Of a stretch of DNA of 29,348 bases, positions 16,468 through 25,516 are shown piece by piece. The notes under the pieces were generated by a model. The model was not told the origin of the DNA. It saw only the letters and a program-made list of their open reading frames with translations, and searched no databases. The stretch is from JBOHHR01 sp050740975. Lineage in GTDB: Bacteria; Pseudomonadota; Gammaproteobacteria; JBOHHR01. The position numbers and the translations under genes were made by a program. The stretch covers positions 1 to 29,348 of the forward strand of contig JBOIEE010000139.1 in assembly GCA_050740975.1 (NCBI GenBank). The letters are read 5' to 3'. Every line of letters begins with the position of its first letter. Positions within the stretch are counted from its first letter, which is position 1.

Positions 16468-17207
16468 TTCCGCGCCTCCTCCAGGAGGCGCTTCATTTCT
16501 CGCACCGCCGCCTCAATACCACTAATCACCGCTCGCGCAATGATTGAATGACCGATATTCAATTCCCTGAGTTGCGGGACGACCGCAACTCGGGTGACGT
16601 TATGATAGTGTAAGCCATGTCCCGCATTAACCTTAAGTCCAGCGGTCGCTGCCCGCTTCGCTGCCAGGATGATTTCCTCTATGGCCTGATCCTGCGCGAC
16701 GCCTTGTTTTGCGTTCGCATAGTGCCCCGTGTGCAGCTCTATCGTAGGCGCTTGTGCACGCACCGCGGCTTCTATTTGTCTTAGGTCTGGATCGATGAAC
16801 AGAGAAACATCAATCCCCGCGTTTGCCAGGCGCTCACAGGTTTCCTTCACCTGGGACAGGCAACCCGCGACGTCCAGACCACCTTCCGTGGTCAACTCCT
16901 GGCGTCTTTCGGGTACGAGGCAGCAATGCTCAGGCTGTACCTTTTCGGCAATGCGTAGCATGTCTTCACTGATAGCCATCTCAAGATTCATTCGGGTCTG
17001 CAACAGTTCGCGCAAGAGGTAGACGTCCCGCTCCTGAATGTGGCGCCTGTCTTCTCTTAAATGCAGGGTTATCCCATCGGCACCGGCGTACTCTGCCAGG
17101 ATCGCCGCTTGCACCGGATCCGGATAGCGCGTACCCCGAACCTGGCGCAACGTAGCAACATGGTCGATATTAACGCCAAGCAAAATGGGTTGTGATGAAT
17201 TGTGCAC
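16464..17207 (-). CDS. pdxJ: Pyridoxine 5'-phosphate synthase
   Basis: The 247-residue TIM-barrel enzyme joins 1-deoxy-D-xylulose 5-phosphate with 3-amino-2-oxopropyl phosphate to form pyridoxine 5'-phosphate. Conserved segments are LLGVNIDHVATLRQVRGT (with the catalytic His in NIDHVATLR), GITLHLREDRRHI, LEMAIS, IELHTGHYA and VNAGHGLHYHNV. Length is typical. GTG is the only usual start near the conserved N-terminus; no Shine-Dalgarno sequence is seen. recO ends 59 bases upstream and acpS overlaps downstream. Confidence 0.97.
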   Translation of the reverse strand: MHNSSQPILLGVNIDHVATLRQVRGTRYPDPVQAAILAEYAGADGITLHLREDRRHIQERDVYLLRELLQTRMNLEMAISEDMLRIAEKVQPEHCCLVPERRQELTTEGGLDVAGCLSQVKETCERLANAGIDVSLFIDPDLRQIEAAVRAQAPTIELHTGHYANAKQGVAQDQAIEEIILAAKRAATAGLKVNAGHGLHYHNVTRVAVVPQLRELNIGHSIIARAVISGIEAAVREMKRLLEEARK

Positions 17208-17266
17208 AGAGATAAAGGCGGGATTATATCTTGGCGCTTAAACGGGCGATTTGGGGTAGCCGATCC

Positions 17267-17995
17267 TCACCGCGTAGCAGAGCCGATGTCCCACCGTTTT
17301 TCTTGAAACAGTCGCCTGACCTGGAGTGGCTTTTCTCCAATCAAAGGCGTTAACAGGAAACGCATCAGCACTTTGAGCTCCCGCAGTATAAGCGGCTCGT
17401 CAACTACGGACTCTCTAAGAGAGATCAAAGTTCGACCGTGTATCCTCACGGCTGGGGCGGAAATGGGTTTGGCTAGCACAGGCCCTTTGCCGCTTTGATA
17501 ATAATATACGGCATCGCCCCGTATCGATGCTCCTGTCTCGGGTTCGCGTTCCAACACCAGGCCGTAGCCCAGTTCCTCAAGCAAACGTTTTTCAAAAAGC
17601 CTAAGCACGGGCTCCTCCTGGGTAGCCTGCCCCAGCAGGCCCAATGTTTGTTCATAGGCGCCAAACAATTCCGGGTGAGCATCGTGGCGAGCTAATAAAC
17701 GCATCAGAAGCTCGTTTAAGTAAAGCCCGCTGAGGAGCTTGCGTCCCAGTAGGTGGTTCCCAGGGCCACATTCCTCCGCACAGGTTAACGTTCCAAGGTC
17801 GCCACGACCCACCCAACCCACGTGCAGTGGCCTAAAGGGTTGCAACGGACAGAATTGCGGTGTTCGACGTCGTCTCCCACCTCTCGCAACCAGCGCAACG
17901 CGACCGTAGGCATACGAAAAAACCTCAAGCAGCAAACTCGTTTCGCGATAATCACGCCGGTGCAATACATAGCTCGGGTCTGCCTCTACGCGCAT
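17267..17995 (-). CDS. recO: DNA repair protein RecO
   Basis: The 242-residue RecO binds DNA and, with RecR, loads RecA on SSB-coated gaps. The N-terminal OB fold is seen in SYVLHRRDYRETSLLLEVFSY with the following GRVALVARGGRRRRTP. The helical part contains YLNELLMRLLARHDAHPELF and LRLFEKRLLEELGYGL. It lacks a clear four-cysteine zinc site, as in many gammaproteobacterial RecO proteins. The ATG overlaps the era stop by 10 bases, so expression is coupled to era, the usual partner. Confidence 0.95.
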   Translation of the reverse strand: MRVEADPSYVLHRRDYRETSLLLEVFSYAYGRVALVARGGRRRRTPQFCPLQPFRPLHVGWVGRGDLGTLTCAEECGPGNHLLGRKLLSGLYLNELLMRLLARHDAHPELFGAYEQTLGLLGQATQEEPVLRLFEKRLLEELGYGLVLEREPETGASIRGDAVYYYQSGKGPVLAKPISAPAVRIHGRTLISLRESVVDEPLILRELKVLMRFLLTPLIGEKPLQVRRLFQEKRWDIGSATR

Positions 17996-18960
17996 CGATT
18001 GAGACGAGCGGCGGATTTACCCGCCTGCCATAGATCGCTCCCTGACCAGTTCGGCGTCGCGGCTGTAGATCCCAATTGCCGCGCAAGAAAGATATCTTCG
18101 GAGCATTTGTTAGCCACTTTGACCCAAGTTTGCAGATACACCCGCCTGCCTAACAGGCGTTCCAGATCCCGACGCGCCGCTACACCCACCTGTTTAATTA
18201 GTGTCCCCCGGTTCCCGATCACGATCCCCTTTTGCCCTTTAGTTTCAACCCAAACGGTGGCGATGACGTTGACACTTTCCCGCGTTTTTTTGTACTCCTC
18301 CACCACCACACCGAGGCGGTAGGGGATCTCCTGTCCTAAGAGACGCATCAGTTTCTCACGCACGATCTCGCCGGCCAAAAACCTGTCACTACAATTCGTT
18401 ATTTGATTATTGGAGAACCACCGTTCCGCAAGCGGAAGTTGTCTGAACACACAGTCCTCGAATCGGACCATGTCTGTCCGCTTACGTGCGCTAAGGGGCA
18501 CGACTTCCGTGTAAGCGCGATAATTACTCACCCGCGCCATGAATGGAAGCAATCGTTGTTTATCGTCCACCCGGTCAACTTTGTTAATCAGCAGCACAAC
18601 TGGGGCCGCCACTCCATCGAGTTGACGCAGGATAGACTCGTCCGCCTCCCTCCAACGCAGCGCCTCAATAATAAAGACGATTAAATCCGCACCCGCGAGA
18701 GCCGCTGCGGCTTGTTGGTTGAGATACCAATCGAGGGCACTGCACGCCTTCACCCGCATGCCCGGCGTGTCGATAAAAACCGCTTGTGACCGCCCGCGGG
18801 TTTTGATCCCAAGGATCTGATGCCGCGTCGTCTGCGGTTTGCGCGAGGTAATGCTAAGCTTCTGACCGAGAACTTGGTTGAGCAGAGTCGACTTGCCCAC
18901 GTTGGGTTGTCCAACGAGAGCCACGCTACCACAATGTCCCAGCGATGGGCTAAGCGCCAT
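17986..18960 (-). CDS. era: GTPase Era, 30S ribosome assembly
   Basis: The 324-residue GTPase monitors 16S rRNA 3'-end maturation and 30S assembly. The G domain contains GQPNVGKS (17-24), the TTRHQ effector motif, DTPGM and NKVD. A C-terminal KH domain (about 225-290) has the RNA-binding loop GIVIGNRGTLIKQVG; the GxxG element here is GNRG. RWFSNNQITN and REKLMRLLGQEIPY link the two domains. It lies between rnc (54 bases upstream) and recO (overlapping), the standard order. The start lacks a strong Shine-Dalgarno site. Confidence 0.97.
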   Translation of the reverse strand: MALSPSLGHCGSVALVGQPNVGKSTLLNQVLGQKLSITSRKPQTTRHQILGIKTRGRSQAVFIDTPGMRVKACSALDWYLNQQAAAALAGADLIVFIIEALRWREADESILRQLDGVAAPVVLLINKVDRVDDKQRLLPFMARVSNYRAYTEVVPLSARKRTDMVRFEDCVFRQLPLAERWFSNNQITNCSDRFLAGEIVREKLMRLLGQEIPYRLGVVVEEYKKTRESVNVIATVWVETKGQKGIVIGNRGTLIKQVGVAARRDLERLLGRRVYLQTWVKVANKCSEDIFLARQLGSTAATPNWSGSDLWQAGKSAARLNRCA

Positions 18961-19014
18961 AGTGTCCGAAGCCGTTCACCGCAGGTGTGCTATCCCTTGA
19001 ATCGCGAGATACGA

Positions 19015-19761
19015 TCAATGGCATGATCGAGATCGCTTTTTATAGTTCATCTGTTCCGCTTGAAGGGTAGCCGCTGTTGTGCACAAGACTTCCAATGCTT
19101 TGCTGGCGGCGGTTTGTTCGGCTCCACGTCGGCTTGCGCCCTGCCCTTCGATAGCCTCGGGGATCCCGTCTCCCATGCAGCGCACGGTAAACAGTCGCTC
19201 ATGCGGCTCGCCTTCCATTGACGTCACCTCGTAAGTGGGAAGGGGACACCCTTTTGCCTGCAGCAACTCCTGCAATTGGGTCTTGGGGTCTTTCTTGACT
19301 GTGGCCAAAGATAGCGACCCGAGGGTGGGCTCGAGCAAGCTGAGAACAACGGACCGAGCGACTTTGAAACCTGCGTCCTCATAAACCGCGCCGATAACTG
19401 CTTCCAGCCCGTTTGCGAGAATGGAAAGGCGCCTCCCGCCACCGCTTCTCCGCTCACCCTGGCCGAGATGCAAACATTCCCCTAGCTCCAGGTCCTCAGC
19501 CATTCTCGCTAAGGCTTCCCTACTCACCAGCGACGCCCTAAGCCGCGTAAGTTGCCCCTCGTTAGCATCCGTGAACCGCTGATACAGCGCTTCTGCAACT
19601 ATCAACCCCAACAAAGCGTCGCCTAGAAATTCCAGGCGTTCATTATTTTTTCCCGCCGCACTTCGATGTGTTAAGGCCTGCTCCAGCAGTGATTGATCCT
19701 TAAACACATAGTTGAGGGCGTGATAGAACCGTGGTGATGATTCACTCAAGGGTGCTTCCAC
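19015..19761 (-). CDS. rnc: Ribonuclease III
   Basis: The 248-residue double-strand-specific RNase processes rRNA precursors and structured mRNAs. The N-terminal RNase III domain bears the signature NNERLEFLGDALLG (residues 39-52) and GERRSGG; the C-terminal dsRNA-binding domain spans about 165-235 (DPKTQLQELLQAKGCPLPTY, GASRRGAEQTAASKALE). The metal-ligand position that is Asp114 in E. coli is Asn117 here (ILANGLEAV), while catalytic Glu120 is kept. The start is GTG, overlapping the DUF4845 gene by 20 bases; a TTG four codons later is an alternative with a better placed GGAAG. Confidence 0.95.
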   Translation of the reverse strand: MEAPLSESSPRFYHALNYVFKDQSLLEQALTHRSAAGKNNERLEFLGDALLGLIVAEALYQRFTDANEGQLTRLRASLVSREALARMAEDLELGECLHLGQGERRSGGGRRLSILANGLEAVIGAVYEDAGFKVARSVVLSLLEPTLGSLSLATVKKDPKTQLQELLQAKGCPLPTYEVTSMEGEPHERLFTVRCMGDGIPEAIEGQGASRRGAEQTAASKALEVLCTTAATLQAEQMNYKKRSRSCH

Positions 19762-20149
19762 TCTCCCTAACCGCGACCGCTTTATCGAATTTTAACACCA
19801 GATCCAGATCACCAAAAAGTGGGCCTCGGCCTTCGTACTGCATATGCAAGGTGCGCTCTTTTTTTCCCTTCTCTTTTTCGACCTTAAAGTGCTTTTTGAT
19901 ATTGCGCTCATCAAAGCGACGCACTTCTTGTACCTCGAAATTACGCAGCAACAGATTCTTAATTTCGTCCCCGTTCTTCATTGCAATATCCGGCATCGTG
20001 GCAATCGTCTTCAGCGAAGCGTTAACCCTGAATGCTTCGTTATACAAGGGGAACAGCTTGAGGACAACCAACGCAAAAAAGCCTACCAGTGCACAGATCA
20101 AGAAAAAACTGATCAACGTCAAACCCTGCTGTTTATGTGAGTTAACCAT
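19742..20149 (-). CDS. DUF4845 family single-pass membrane protein
   Basis: The 135-residue protein has one N-terminal membrane helix (about residues 10-32, LTLISFFLICALVGFFALVVL) preceded by HKQQG, resembling a short type IV pilin-like leader. A small, mainly charged periplasmic domain follows with FEVQEVRRFDERNIKKHFKV and FGDLDLVLKFDK. It matches DUF4845, a family found almost always between lepB and rnc in gamma- and betaproteobacteria; its function is unknown. The strong site AAGGAGG precedes the ATG. It starts 17 bases after lepB and overlaps rnc. Confidence 0.9.
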   Translation of the reverse strand: MVNSHKQQGLTLISFFLICALVGFFALVVLKLFPLYNEAFRVNASLKTIATMPDIAMKNGDEIKNLLLRNFEVQEVRRFDERNIKKHFKVEKEKGKKERTLHMQYEGRGPLFGDLDLVLKFDKAVAVRESGSTLE

Positions 20150-20166
20150 GTCGCTCCCCTCCTTAC

Positions 20167-20985
20167 TCAGTCAATTTTGTCGCCAATGCGGCGCCATTCG
20201 ATGCCGCCGTTCTTGCTATCCCAATTCATCCAGATCATAAACGCTTTGCCGATGAGGTTTTCATCGGGCACCATACCCCAATACCGGCTGTCCTTGCTGT
20301 TGTCCCGATTGTCACCGAGCACAAAATACCGGTTTTCGGGAACAACAACCTCAACGTCTAGAGACGGGTATTCGGGCATTACCAGGATAGTGTGCTTCAC
20401 TTCATCCAGTTGCTCATCCCGCATCAAAGCCCCAGTCATCATGATCCCAGCGCCAACTCCGGCATAGGGTCTGATCTCCTGTTGCAGCATGGGCTGGCCG
20501 TTGATGAATAGCACTTTATTATTATAGGCGATATGATCGCCCGGCAAACCCACAACCCGCTTGATATAGGGCGTGGTCGGATCCTCAGGATAGCGAAATA
20601 CGACCACATCGCCCCGCTTCGGGGAGCCTATATCCGCTATTTTGGTGTTGAGCACCGGTAGCCGGACACCGTAGCTATATTTATTGACCAAAATAAAATC
20701 ACCGATCAACAAGGTCGGCATCATCGATGCCGAAGGGATCCGGAACGGCTCTACGAGAAACGAGCGCAGCAGCAGAACGATAAGAAAAATGGGGAAAAAC
20801 GAGCGAGCATACTCGATTATAATCGGAGCTTTTTGCGCCGGTTCGATCTCTTCACGCGCAGATTTCGGCCCTAAAGGGGCGAGCTTTATTTTTCGCCTTT
20901 TGGCTAAAAACACCGAGTCACCCAGCGCAATAGCACCGCTGATCGCGGTCAATGCCACCAGGATGGTTGCAAAATCCACATTCAT
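20167..20985 (-). CDS. lepB: Signal peptidase I
   Basis: The 272-residue inner-membrane protease cleaves secretory signal peptides. Two N-terminal membrane segments are visible (about 5-27 and 62-76). The catalytic Ser87 lies in FRIPSASMMPTL and Lys142 in YIKRVVGLPGD; FVLGDNRDNSKDSRYWG is the conserved box E. The periplasmic domain is shorter than in enterics, but complete. The ATG overlaps the lepA stop as ATGA, indicating coupling; LepA-LepB is the usual pair. Confidence 0.97.
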   Translation of the reverse strand: MNVDFATILVALTAISGAIALGDSVFLAKRRKIKLAPLGPKSAREEIEPAQKAPIIIEYARSFFPIFLIVLLLRSFLVEPFRIPSASMMPTLLIGDFILVNKYSYGVRLPVLNTKIADIGSPKRGDVVVFRYPEDPTTPYIKRVVGLPGDHIAYNNKVLFINGQPMLQQEIRPYAGVGAGIMMTGALMRDEQLDEVKHTILVMPEYPSLDVEVVVPENRYFVLGDNRDNSKDSRYWGMVPDENLIGKAFMIWMNWDSKNGGIEWRRIGDKID

Positions 20986-22778
20986 TTTTCTCTACCCACG
21001 GTTAGTACGGCCATAAACGCTTCTTGCGGGATCTCCACAGATCCAAATTGTTTCATTCGTCTTTTTCCAGCTTTCTGTTTCTCTAAAAGTTTGCGTTTTC
21101 GGGTGATATCTCCCCCGTAGCACTTGGCCGTAACGTTTTTTCGCATCGCCTTCACTGTTTCTCTTGCGACCACCTTCGAGCCGATAGCGGCTTGAATCGC
21201 CACTTCGAACATCTGGCGAGGAATGATTTCCTTCATCTTTGCAGCCAGCTCCTTGCCTCGCCGTGGCGCCTGCGTGCGGTGCACGATGCTGGACATGGCA
21301 TCGATCCGCTCCCCGTTTATTAAAACATCCAGCTTCACCAGTTCAGCCTGCTGGTAACGGACGAAATTATAATCCATTGACCCATAACCACGGCTCAGCG
21401 ATTTCAAACGATCGAAGAAATCCGACACCATTTCGCTCATCGGTAACTCATAACTAACAGCGACATGACCGGCGGAATAGCGCATTTTTTGCTGTACCCC
21501 GCGTTTTTCCACACAGAGGTTAATGACACCTCCGAGATAATCTTGGGGAACCAGAATATCTGCCTGAATGATGGGTTCGCGGATTTCTTGAATTTCATTT
21601 GCAGGCGGTAGGTTGGCGGGATTGTCGACCCGATGCACGGCACCGCTCGTCGACCGCACTTCGTAAACCACGGTCGGCGCGGTGGTTAACAACTCGAGGT
21701 CGTATTCCCTCTCTAGGCGTTCTTGCACGATCTCCATGTGCAGCATGCCCAAAAATCCGCAGCGAAATCCGAACCCTAGAGCCTGAGACGTTTCCGGTTC
21801 ATACTGCAGGGAAGAATCATTGAGACGCAGCTTCCCCAAGGCCTCGCGCAGGTCCTCGTACTGCCCGGAATCCACCGGGAACAGGCCAGCGAACACATTA
21901 GGTTTGACTTGCCTAAATCCTGGTAGCGCCCGTACGGCGGGGCGTTTTGCCTCCGTCAGCGTATCTCCAACCGGAGCGCCTTCAATGTCCTTGATGCCCG
22001 CTATGACATAACCAACGTCACCCGCGCACAACTCCGCACGCGGTTGCGGTTTAGGTGTCAATATCCCTACAATGTCGGTGCGAAAAGTGCGCTCAGAGGA
22101 CATAACGCATATGGTCATTCCGGCCTTCAGGCAGCCCTCAAATACGCGCACCAGTGACACCACGCCCAAATAGTTATCAAACCAGGAATCTACAATAAGC
22201 GCTCTCAATGGCGCCTCTGGGTCACCTGATGGCGGTGGGATGCGGTGCACGATAGCCTCCAAAAGCGCTTTAACACCGTGCCCCGTTTTAGCGCTAACCT
22301 GGAGTGCCTCCTGGGCTTCGATGCCAATGATTTCTTCGATCTCGCGTATAGCCCGTTGCACATCCGCGGCTGGAAGATCGATCTTGTTTAGCACCGGGAT
22401 CACGGCGAGCCCCTGCTCAACCGCCAAGTTACAGTTGGCCACGCTCTGAGCTTCGACGCCCTGCACCGCATCAACAACCAAAAGTGCTCCCTCACACGCC
22501 GCAAGCGAACGGGAAACTTCGTACGAAAAATCCACGTGTCCCGGCGTATCGATAAAATTTAGCCGATACCCCTGGCCATCGTTTGCTGGGTATTGCAAGC
22601 TAACGCTTTGCGCTTTGATGGTTATCCCGCGCTCGCGTTCGAGATCCATGGAGTCCAAAACCTGCTCCTCCATCTCACGGGCGCTGAGGCCCCCACATAG
22701 TTCGATGATCCGATCGGCAAGCGTAGACTTGCCATGGTCAATATGCGCGATAATGGAAAAATTCCGAATAGGCCCCAT
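20982..22778 (-). CDS. lepA: Elongation factor 4 (LepA)
   Basis: The 598-residue ribosome-associated GTPase is implicated in initiation and back-translocation under stress. The start MGPIRNFSIIAHIDHGKSTL matches the family; the longer frame from a TTG nine codons upstream is not used. Motifs: AHIDHGKST (G1), RERGITIKAQ (switch I), DTPGHVDFS (G3), NKIDLP (G4). The C-terminal LepA-specific domain appears in GYGSMDYNFVRYQQAELVKLD and TAKCYGGDITRKRKLLEKQKAGKRRMK. mucD ends 152 bases upstream, so a promoter of its own is possible although none is clear. Confidence 0.97.
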   Translation of the reverse strand: MGPIRNFSIIAHIDHGKSTLADRIIELCGGLSAREMEEQVLDSMDLERERGITIKAQSVSLQYPANDGQGYRLNFIDTPGHVDFSYEVSRSLAACEGALLVVDAVQGVEAQSVANCNLAVEQGLAVIPVLNKIDLPAADVQRAIREIEEIIGIEAQEALQVSAKTGHGVKALLEAIVHRIPPPSGDPEAPLRALIVDSWFDNYLGVVSLVRVFEGCLKAGMTICVMSSERTFRTDIVGILTPKPQPRAELCAGDVGYVIAGIKDIEGAPVGDTLTEAKRPAVRALPGFRQVKPNVFAGLFPVDSGQYEDLREALGKLRLNDSSLQYEPETSQALGFGFRCGFLGMLHMEIVQERLEREYDLELLTTAPTVVYEVRSTSGAVHRVDNPANLPPANEIQEIREPIIQADILVPQDYLGGVINLCVEKRGVQQKMRYSAGHVAVSYELPMSEMVSDFFDRLKSLSRGYGSMDYNFVRYQQAELVKLDVLINGERIDAMSSIVHRTQAPRRGKELAAKMKEIIPRQMFEVAIQAAIGSKVVARETVKAMRKNVTAKCYGGDITRKRKLLEKQKAGKRRMKQFGSVEIPQEAFMAVLTVGREK

Positions 22779-22930
22779 AACAAATCGATCTTGCGCGAAA
22801 TACAAAAAGATGTTTGCCGGCGCACCTTCCGGGTTGTGCGGCAGAAATAGCGGGGGGCGGATGCTTCTTATTCTTAGCGGATTTCGCCCCTAGCGGCCTC
22901 ACAAGGCGGTAAACTGATAATAAAACGCAC

Positions 22931-24349
22931 TTATTCCGAGATTTTCAGGGCTAGGAAAATTGGGCCTCCTTTGCGTTGAATCAGCACCGGTACCGCCTTT
23001 CCTTCGGGTAGTTGAGCGACCACCTCTTTTAAGTGCTTTGAATCTTTTACCTTCTTGCCGTCGATTTGAAGGATGACGTCCCCTTCCAGGATACCCGCTT
23101 TTTGCGCCGGACCATCGTCCACTTCCTGCACAAGAACACCGTAATCATCCAACTTAAGCTTTTCTCTTTGCTCTTTGGTCAGATCTTCGAGCACTAGCTT
23201 TAGCCGCTTCTCCCTTGTTGTCCCTGGTTTCTCGGTTACCGACAGTGCAATTTCTTCTTCCGGAGGTAATTCGCCTATGGTCACCTCTAGGGTTCGTGCG
23301 GTTCCCTCTCTGATGATCTTAACCGGCGTCTTCTTGCCAACTACCGTGCTCCCCACCATGGGAGGGAGGTCCGATGACAAGTCGATCGGATTACCGTCGA
23401 ATTCAATGACTACATCCCCCGTCTTAAAACCCGCTTTGCTCGCGGGACTGTTCGGAAGGACCTCTGCAACCAGTGCTCCTCGGGGCTTACCCATCCGAAA
23501 AGACTCCGCAAGCTCTTTAGTAACATCCTGTATCAGCACTCCTAACCAGCCGCGAATGACGCTGCCTTTATCGCGTAGTTGCTGGTAAACATTCATCACG
23601 ACATCGATCGGAATCGCGAAAGATAAGCCCATAAAACCGCCGGTACGGCTGTATATTTGGGAGTTGACCCCAATGACCTCCCCGTCGAGATTGAACAACG
23701 GCCCACCCGAGTTACCTGGGTTGATCGCGACATCGGTCTGGATGAAAGGCACGTAGTTCTCGTTCGGCAAGTTGCGCCCTATGGCGCTGACGATACCCGC
23801 CGTAACCGAGTAATCAAATCCAAAGGGCGATCCTATTGCCAACACCCATTCTCCCACTTTCAAGTTTGCCGAACGCCCTATTTTCGCCACGGGAAGGTCC
23901 TTCGCGTCTATTCTTAAAACCGCCAGGTCGCTGCGCTCGTCCGTGCCGATCACTTTGGCCGCGTACTCCCGGCGATCACTCAAGCGAACCAAAATTTCAT
24001 CAGCGTCCTTAACCACATGGTAATTCGAAATGACGTAACCGTCCTTGGAGATCACGAATCCGGAGCCGAGCGATGTTTGAGGCGTGAATCCCTGTGGGCC
24101 TTCTTCTTCGAAAAATCGACGCAAAAAATCATTGAACGGGCTGTCTTCTGGTAAGTCTGGGATCTTGAACTCCTTGGGCAAACGATCCTTTTTCCCCGCA
24201 CGTTTGACCGTCGTGCCTATGTTAACGACAGACACCCTGTTTTCCGCAGCTAGCTGGGTGAAATCAGGCAACTCACGCCCAAACCCATAGGCGCTGCCGA
24301 CAAAAGGCAACATCAGCATTAGCATGAAAGCCACATACGGATTCTTCAA
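22931..24349 (-). CDS. mucD: Periplasmic serine protease, DegP/MucD type
   Basis: The 472-residue HtrA-family protease removes misfolded periplasmic proteins and restrains RpoE signalling. I choose the TTG start because AGAGGT lies 6 bases before it and because it gives a proper signal peptide (LKNPYVAFMLMLMLPFVGSAYG); an ATG eight codons later is the alternative. The catalytic triad is His111 in NYHVVKDADE, Asp141 in SDLAVLRID and Ser214 in NPGNSGGPL. Two PDZ domains follow: one with RGWLGVLIQDVT, the second near the end with GILEGDVILQIDGKKV. It lies next to rseB, where Pseudomonas also has mucC, absent here. Confidence 0.95.
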   Translation of the reverse strand: MKNPYVAFMLMLMLPFVGSAYGFGRELPDFTQLAAENRVSVVNIGTTVKRAGKKDRLPKEFKIPDLPEDSPFNDFLRRFFEEEGPQGFTPQTSLGSGFVISKDGYVISNYHVVKDADEILVRLSDRREYAAKVIGTDERSDLAVLRIDAKDLPVAKIGRSANLKVGEWVLAIGSPFGFDYSVTAGIVSAIGRNLPNENYVPFIQTDVAINPGNSGGPLFNLDGEVIGVNSQIYSRTGGFMGLSFAIPIDVVMNVYQQLRDKGSVIRGWLGVLIQDVTKELAESFRMGKPRGALVAEVLPNSPASKAGFKTGDVVIEFDGNPIDLSSDLPPMVGSTVVGKKTPVKIIREGTARTLEVTIGELPPEEEIALSVTEKPGTTREKRLKLVLEDLTKEQREKLKLDDYGVLVQEVDDGPAQKAGILEGDVILQIDGKKVKDSKHLKEVVAQLPEGKAVPVLIQRKGGPIFLALKISE

Positions 24350-24443
24350 CCCACTACCTCTAAGTTTATCGCTTGAAAAAGATATCCTGCCCCACCCACC
24401 CGAAATGGGGTGTAAACAGCACGGCTTGAGCGTTCGCTTAAAA

Positions 24444-25433
24444 TTAATCTTCTTTGCCGGCAATCGAACCCGCGACCCGGCGAACGGTCACGGCCGGCAA
24501 TTCACCGACGATCGTGACTTGGTACCCATCAGTCATCCATGTATAGGTATTGACTGCCCCTAAAGAAGTTTGATCTTCGACACTACCTGCATCTGGAGCC
24601 GCTGATTTTTCCACAAATACCGATAAGGTTGCCAGACCATCAGAAAAAAATAGATGATCGACTGCCGGCCGACTCGGGGTTAGAGCCTGTTCTTCATAGC
24701 CTCGCATGGCAAAACCCTCCGGCAACCAGTTAACGGTCCATTTAGCACTGGAGCCGTCGGCTGCTTTGATTCCACCGGGTTCGTTTCGGTACCAAGTATA
24801 CCCTTCCCCGGCGAGTTTCGGTGTCAGCAGGGAATCGGGAATGAAATCACGCAGTTTAATGCTGGTGAAAAGCACTTCTTCCAGAGTTTCGCCCTGGGCA
24901 TCCAGAATATGCGACTTCAGTAGCAAATAGGAAGTAGTGTCTATCCACAGCTTATGTTCGTAACGATCCGGATCCTTAGGCTGGATGCGGACCACCCATG
25001 CCTCCCTGCCGGCTACGCGATCCTTTCCTAATACACTAAAGGAGTAGAGGTTTTCTATCTGTTCAATGGGCTTTGGAAGGGGGCCGGGGGAAATCTCCGA
25101 AAAGCGGTTTTTGACCACCATCACCGCCCGGTTATCGGGGAACACGCATGTCGTTTGCCGCTCGTCCCGGACCAGCTCTCGCGCTGGTCCGCTAAGCGAT
25201 GTCAGCCGTTCTCGCTCCCGGCCTTTATCGGCCTTATGGATGATCCGCATGCTGTGGAGGTTCTTTCCCCGTTGATAAACCAATATGCCTTCAAAGCTTA
25301 AGCTCTTACGAGCCTCCGACATGCGATCGATGATCTCACGGGCTTCCTTGGTAGAGCCCCCTGCGTGGCCGGCAAGGGAAGCCTGTAAAATGAGCGTGGC
25401 GACGAAAACTCGAAGGGGAAATAGCGCCCTCAC
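24444..25433 (-). CDS. rseB: Sigma-E regulator RseB/MucB
   Basis: The 329-residue periplasmic protein binds the periplasmic part of RseA and shields it from proteolysis until mislocalised lipopolysaccharide or lipoprotein signals release it. A signal peptide (LRVFVATLILQASLAGHA) is followed by the MucB/RseB N-terminal lipoprotein-sensing domain (FEGILVYQRGKNLHSMRIIH, REAWVVRIQPKDPDRYEHKLWID). The C-terminal domain contains VNWLPEGFAMRGYEE and FSDGLATLSVFVE. The start is GTG with only a weak ribosome-binding site. It lies 83 bases after rseA. Confidence 0.95.
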   Translation of the reverse strand: MRALFPLRVFVATLILQASLAGHAGGSTKEAREIIDRMSEARKSLSFEGILVYQRGKNLHSMRIIHKADKGRERERLTSLSGPARELVRDERQTTCVFPDNRAVMVVKNRFSEISPGPLPKPIEQIENLYSFSVLGKDRVAGREAWVVRIQPKDPDRYEHKLWIDTTSYLLLKSHILDAQGETLEEVLFTSIKLRDFIPDSLLTPKLAGEGYTWYRNEPGGIKAADGSSAKWTVNWLPEGFAMRGYEEQALTPSRPAVDHLFFSDGLATLSVFVEKSAAPDAGSVEDQTSLGAVNTYTWMTDGYQVTIVGELPAVTVRRVAGSIAGKED

Positions 25434-25516
25434 TGAACAAACCGCCTAAACCTAATCTCGTGCTGGCAAACGGAACAAGCTATGCCGCGCGTCGGAACGC
25501 GTTTGGCTTCATTCGG

